A stretch of 25,351 bases of DNA. It comes from Botryllus schlosseri. Lineage: Eukaryota; Chordata; Ascidiacea; Stolidobranchia; Styelidae. Each line of letters begins with the position of its first letter. Position 1 is the first letter of the stretch. The translations under genes and the position numbers were made by a program. The stretch is taken from assembly GCA_000444245.1 (NCBI GenBank), contig ATSW01013915.1, positions 1-25,351 of the forward strand, in the 5' to 3' direction. Under the pieces are notes generated by a model. It had not been told where the DNA came from and searched no databases. It saw nothing but the letters and a program-made list of their open reading frames with translations. Positions 21,592 to 25,351 of this stretch are shown here, piece by piece.

Positions 21592-21848
21592 TATTATTGT
21601 TATAATGTTGTTACTATGTTTTTCAACTACAATGGTCAGGTCATTAACACCAGGCCGATACTCTTTATTACGATTCACTTGCTGCCGACTTGTAGCACGG
21701 CCCACTTCTAGGCTTTAAGACTCCGCTTACGCTGATCAGTTGGTCAGCCTAGATAAACCACCAACACTTGGGAAGGGACTCTGGAGTCGACCTCGGTCGG
21801 ACTCGAACCCGCAGCTGTGGTTCATACCACCACGGTATCTCGTCATAG
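21592..21848 (-). mobile_element. tRNA-derived SINE, family B, copy 2
   Basis: This is the same family as 13621-13901 and the same orientation. On the minus strand it reads GACGAGATACCGTGGTGG (A-box region), then CAGCTGCGGGTTCGAGTCCG with an exact B box match, then the shared body words AGGTCGAC, CAAGTGTTGGTGG, CTAGGC and CGGCCTGGTGTTAATGACC. Compared with copy 1 it lacks about ten bases between the A- and B-box regions. Its tail region has the form ATAACAATAATAAG instead of (CAAA)n. The left boundary is approximate. Confidence 0.85.
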
Positions 21849-22429
21849 CTCCGGATAGTATGATATATGCCGTGAATGTTACGCACGAGAAGGTATAGAA
21901 ACCAAATAAAGCCCGAACCTACGATCAAATACATCATTATCAATACTGAGATATATGCTTATCCGAGTGCTTCAGTAACTGCTATTGCAAACGAAGTATG
22001 AATAAAATAAAATCGCAGTTATCTTACTTCGTAAATTACTCGTATTTATTTAAATAGATAAGTGCCGTATTGTGTAGATATCATGTGAATGCCGGCTTAA
22101 TCGACGTCAATGCCGCAGCCTGTTTAGTGAATAGTTTATCAACTGTGTTACCCTTTTATTTCTATAATCCAGTGTGCAAGCATCTTATTTACATGCTTCT
22201 AGGCTAAGTTAGGTGTCCGATTTAAACCCCACTCCAAGCCATTTCGGCACCTTCCTTCCTGTCTTTTCTTTGTATCGCAATCTCGTGGTTTATTCATTGA
22301 ATGAAAAGTTAATAATAAGCCGAATTGAATGTCGCCAATAGTTTTCCCCACACTCGCATAACTGCCGACTCCATACACCAATTCAAATCATAACAACCCA
22401 CGTATGGAGACCAGAGATATCCCTGATGC
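21849..22429. other. Unassigned stretch
   Basis: AT-rich, with no recognisable element or coding frame. Confidence 0.5.
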
Positions 22430-22870
22430 AGACGTTTTTTGGGCGGGAATCGCTTATAACGACATGCGCACGCCTGCCTTGCAGGCCGCGCTGCGTTCGA
22501 AGCCCAGACGACCCGTCCATATGTCGTGAAACGCGGAATATATCGTAAATCGATTTCGGGCGGCTTGCGACCCGAGCTATTCCGCTTCAGTTGTTATCAC
22601 AGTGCAAATACTCGCGCCCTGAACGCCAGACCGTCCTCGCGGGACTTAGCATTTGTTTTGCGAAGCGGGCGTGCTACGAGAGTTCAATTTTCGCGCCAAT
22701 TAATGAGACTGTCAAGCATCAGTCGCGATTTGAAATACGTGAGGTGTAACGGGGGCGTGGTCGCGACTCGCGTGCGCCGCGTATACAAACAAGGCCGAGT
22801 GGGTCGGAATGCGAGCAGGCTTTGTTGTAGCCGGACGCAAGCTGTCGCTAGTCATTCAGTGTAACAGCGT
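22430..22870. other. GC- and CpG-rich island
   Basis: This block stands out from its AT-rich surroundings by dense CpG (GCGGGCGTGC, GTCGCGACTCGCGTGCGCCG and many others). That keeps the plus frame 22526-22864 (112 codons, arginine- and serine-rich) open. The arginine bias is what CpG-rich non-coding sequence gives, so I do not call the frame a gene. Near its left edge (about 22443-22511) is a tRNA-like patch: GCCTG..CAGGC could be an anticodon stem, and CTGCGTTCGAAGCCCAG a T arm with one mismatch. The block could be a promoter-type island, a tRNA-derived element or an exon. Confidence 0.4.
22443..22511 (+). repeat. tRNA-like patch, weak
   Basis: The T-arm-like CTGCGTTCGAAGCCCAG has 4 of 5 stem pairs around a TTCGAAG loop. 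An anticodon-arm-like GCCTGCCTTGCAGGC lies about 5 bases upstream. The D-arm/A-box side (ATCGCTTATAACGACATGCG) is only loosely tRNA-like, and U33 is not in place for the best stem. It is probably a decayed tRNA-derived SINE head or a tRNA pseudogene, and not a functional tRNA. Confidence 0.25.
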
Positions 22871-23415
22871 TAGAATTGAGCAAGTTTCAAGTTTCAAAAT
22901 TATGCATTACCTCGATATCATAAAGATCAACAATCAGAGGTGGTCCGCATAATGAAGTACTGTTACTTCATCACTTCGGATGGACTCCTGATATACCCGT
23001 ATTTTCCCGGTAATGTGCGGTGTTGACTAAAAGGAATAAAGGTCATCACTTTGACTAGACCCCCAAATTCCACGATTTCTTCAGAAACTTTGACGTCCGC
23101 TGCTTCTGAGCCGAGTTTTTCATTGCATTTTACTTCATTTGTACAAAGAAATACGTAATTGTACGCAATTATTTGAATCCGCGCTAGACACACAACATAC
23201 AACACCATACATAACACACAATGTGGCTCCATGAACAGTTAGGAGGATGTCGAAATGATCAAGCACGGTCTATCAATCTAAGATCCACAATTCCACATTG
23301 TAACAATGGCCGACCCAGTGTATAATTGATATTGTCCATGATCTGCTGTTGTTCTCTGACGTTTCCTTGCTCTTTCATTCTCTTGTTGCGTATGGGTTTT
23401 TCCCTGGGCCGTTAC
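22871..23415. other. Unassigned stretch
   Basis: Nothing recognised. The minus-strand frame 22963-23232 has a hydrophobic start but no known domain. The stretch ends at the target-site duplication of the next hAT element. Confidence 0.5.
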
Positions 23416-24269
23416 GTCTAGATCAGTGGTTCTCAACCGCCGGTCCGCGGACCGGTGCCGGTCCGCGACGACATTCCTGTCGGTCCGCCAGGTATATTAC
23501 AATTTTATACCACAAGTTCAAGATGCAATGTTAAAGGCGTGTCCAATAATAAAATAAATAAAACATCAAATTTTAAAATAATTCAGAACTTCGTGAGGTA
23601 ACATTAGGGCTATGGAAACATGTTTGATTTGACTTCAAGTTCAGGACGTGTCATTAGACGACATGCGAGCGACAAGTACATAACAGATACGAGCTGACTC
23701 GTCGCTAAACAGCGCAGTTTGCGCNATCANTCGTTTTTGATTCATTAATTTTGTGCAGGACCGTAACGGGTTCCCTCAAACCACCCAATTGGAGAGGGGN
23801 CGAGCTTCAAAAGAGNCCAAAATTATTTTGAAAATGAACATAAATCATNGTGTATTTNTTTGAAACTTTTTCCCNAACATTTTTCAATTTCTTTTNGCGC
23901 TTTTCGCGATTTAGTGTCACTAAATGTNTAGGAGCCCTTCTCCGAGAAACACGCATGATTTATAAAAATAGGCATTTCGGCGTCAGGCATTACCGCACCA
24001 CGACGTACCAACACATAATGACGTTAAGGCTAACATGGGACTCCAAACGGTGTGGCAAAATTCGGCAGCGAGAAACCCGATTAAGACATGAATGATCGAA
24101 AATTTTCGCTATTGGCGCGATGATGCAACATAAACTCTCTGCTGACACTGAGTTGAATGAGTGTGCTCACAAGTACAGGTGAAAACATCTACCCAAGTGT
24201 AGGGTCTGGGGGTGGTATAGTCGCTGTAAGGTGTTTTCTTGCGGCACGCATAGTATTCGTAGTTGCCAG

Positions 24270-24345
24270 AGTAGCCTATGCGTCTGCTGGTAGTGGGCAA
24301 TGAGCAAGATGGAACGACAAGGTGCTTGGTTCGACTCCGAAACGC
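24270..24345 (+). repeat. Possible tRNA-like (pol III) segment inside the hAT element
   Basis: GGTTCGACTCC at 24328-24338 matches the B box consensus GGTTCGANTCC exactly. An A-box-like TGGTAGTGGGC lies about 50 bp upstream, a normal spacing, but matches only loosely. It may be a captured SINE head. It is not a complete tRNA. Confidence 0.25.
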
Positions 24346-24443
24346 TTGTTCTCTCGATATTGTCAAAGAGAAGGATATTATTCAAGTTGGCGTGGTCGGT
24401 TAAACCCACGGCCTTCGGCGCGAACGTTTGTAAACGACTCTCA

Positions 24444-24481
24444 ACGTTTATCTGGACGTTTAACGGCACGTTTATCTGGAC
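24444..24481. repeat. 12-bp tandem repeat, three units
   Basis: The units ACGTTTATCTGG, ACGTTTAACGGC and ACGTTTATCTGG stand head to tail, and a further ACGTTT lies at 24424. The first and third units are identical. Confidence 0.85.
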
Positions 24482-24727
24482 AAGGCAATTTTATGTTGAC
24501 TCAGCAGACTGACTACCATAAAATCACCTGGATGCCATCATGAAGATAATAAATTAAGATCAAAACCCTCTAAATGTTGCTCTCTAGCACCATATAATTG
24601 CAGAAAACGGTTGCATACTCTACATTTTGGCTTCATTCCAATTTTAAAAATTCAACGGTCCGCCAGACATTTTTTGAAATTTTACAGGTCCGCGAGGTGA
24701 AAAAGGTTGAGAACCACTGGTCTAGAT

Positions 24728-25351
24728 GCCACATTAACACAAATGACGGAAGAGCCCAGATAAACCTACGACACGTCTATACTAATACCGAGGCTTTAAT
24801 CGACACGCGCCGTTAAAGGTGGATTAAACAACCACGTTACCACCCGCCTCCTCTTCCTAATTCAAGTTTGTATTCGTTATCCGTTTAAATTTATTCAAAC
24901 CCATATGAAACTTAGAAATTGTTCGGCATTTTTCGTGTTCACACCCCAAGTCCTAATCCTACGTCTCGCAAACTTTGTAAATCCGAATCCCAATATGAAT
25001 AATCCCGATTAAATCCCCAAATCCCATCCCTTTTCAAGTCAACATACAAACGACGCTCGCATCTTATCAGCTCATGATGTCGTCGATTGGAACTTAGAAA
25101 GTACTGCAGCCGGGATCTATGACCATGTCATCTCCGAACGTCAAACGAAAATCGTGTGATCTAACGATTTCCGTCCTACCGGAAGGGTAAATAAAGCATC
25201 ACTTTCCGGTAAAACGTTTTGCATTCCCAACCGCTCCAGTTGGTGCAAATTAGTCAAACGTGCCATTTCATACAAAGATATATCTCAGGGTTGTAACAGG
25301 CTTTTCGCGTATCACTGCAATAAAGCGCAAAAATACGGTACGCATAGACTA
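24728..25351. other. Unassigned stretch
   Basis: No gene is recognised. A small hairpin is present, with arms TACCGGAAGG (25177-25186) and CTTTCCGGTA (25202-25211) matching at 9 of 10 positions around a 15-base loop that includes AATAAAG. Confidence 0.5.

Larger units (their letters stand above)
23424..24719. mobile_element. Young hAT-type non-autonomous transposon
   Basis: The left end CAGTGGTTCTCAACC and the right end GGTTGAGAACCACTG form a perfect 15-bp terminal inverted repeat. The octamer GTCTAGAT flanks both sides exactly (23416-23423 and 24720-24727) and fits nTnnnnAn. Subterminal GGTCCGC words occur several times on the left, including the 16-bp palindrome CCGGTCCGCGGACCGG at 23440-23455. 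Two more occur on the right at 24657 and 24687. No transposase frame is visible in 1.3 kb. Nine of the ten ambiguous bases of the window fall inside it (23725-23928). Internal features are a pol III B-box-like word at 24328-24338 and a 12-bp tandem repeat at 24444-24481. Confidence 0.92.

Noticed and set aside
22526-22864. 112-codon arginine- and serine-rich ORF
   Set aside because: The composition is what CpG-dense DNA gives in this frame. No domain is recognised, and other explanations for the GC-rich block are as good.
24300-24543. Two overlapping ORFs of 70-73 codons
   Set aside because: They lie inside a non-autonomous hAT element and include a 12-bp tandem repeat. Two frames are open together.
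1-25351. CRISPR array, prokaryotic operon, or a retrovirus-like element with long terminal repeats
   Set aside because: There are no regularly spaced repeats with unique spacers, no dense coding, no long direct terminal repeats and no reverse-transcriptase-like frame anywhere in the window.

Overview
This is a eukaryotic, almost certainly animal, non-coding window. It is AT-leaning and has no open frame longer than about 137 codons, no operon-like layout and no gene I can recognise. It is dense in short non-autonomous transposons: tRNA-headed SINEs and hAT-type DNA elements whose ends read CAGTGGTTCTCAACC, CAGTGGTTCCCAAAC, CAGGGGTGTCAAAC or CAGGGGTGGCCA. Such end motifs are widespread in invertebrate and vertebrate genomes. 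The frequent GTAGGCCTA / TAGGCCTA words and the mix of SINEs with hAT elements would suit a marine invertebrate, possibly a deuterostome, but I cannot name the phylum from this sequence.

Layout. Positions 1-3360 are unassigned, with one hairpin at 541-601. A tRNA-derived SINE (family A, minus strand) lies at 3363-3687 and a second copy at 8539-8853. A pair of 22-bp tandem units is at 4961-5004. At 5461-6996 there is a hAT element with a second hAT element (6003-6637) inside it. Positions 6997-8538 are unassigned apart from one weak ORF. Lone hAT ends are seen at 9739 and 9846. A hAT-like element with a perfect 8-bp target-site duplication lies at 10248-11552 and has a GC-richer, coding-like core. 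Positions 11561-13002 are unassigned. A three-level nest occupies 13003-14497: a hAT element containing a hAT element (13327-14062), which in turn contains a SINE of family B (13621-13901). From 14498 to 16915 there are GACTTGACTC-rich transposon debris and a diverged tandem duplication (15281-15799). A second family B SINE is at 21592-21848. A GC- and CpG-rich island with a tRNA-like patch is at 22430-22870. The youngest-looking element is a hAT at 23424-24719 with a perfect 8-bp duplication.

These parts do not form a pathway or a gene system. The window reads as an intergenic or intronic stretch built up by successive transposon insertions, and the relative order of several insertions can be read from the nesting. 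I found no convincing novel biological system. The most useful leads are the nested insertions, the core of the 10248-11552 element, the cluster of ambiguous bases in the 23424-24719 element, and a short pair of segments (17813-17854, 19668-19709) that resemble each other in one reading frame.
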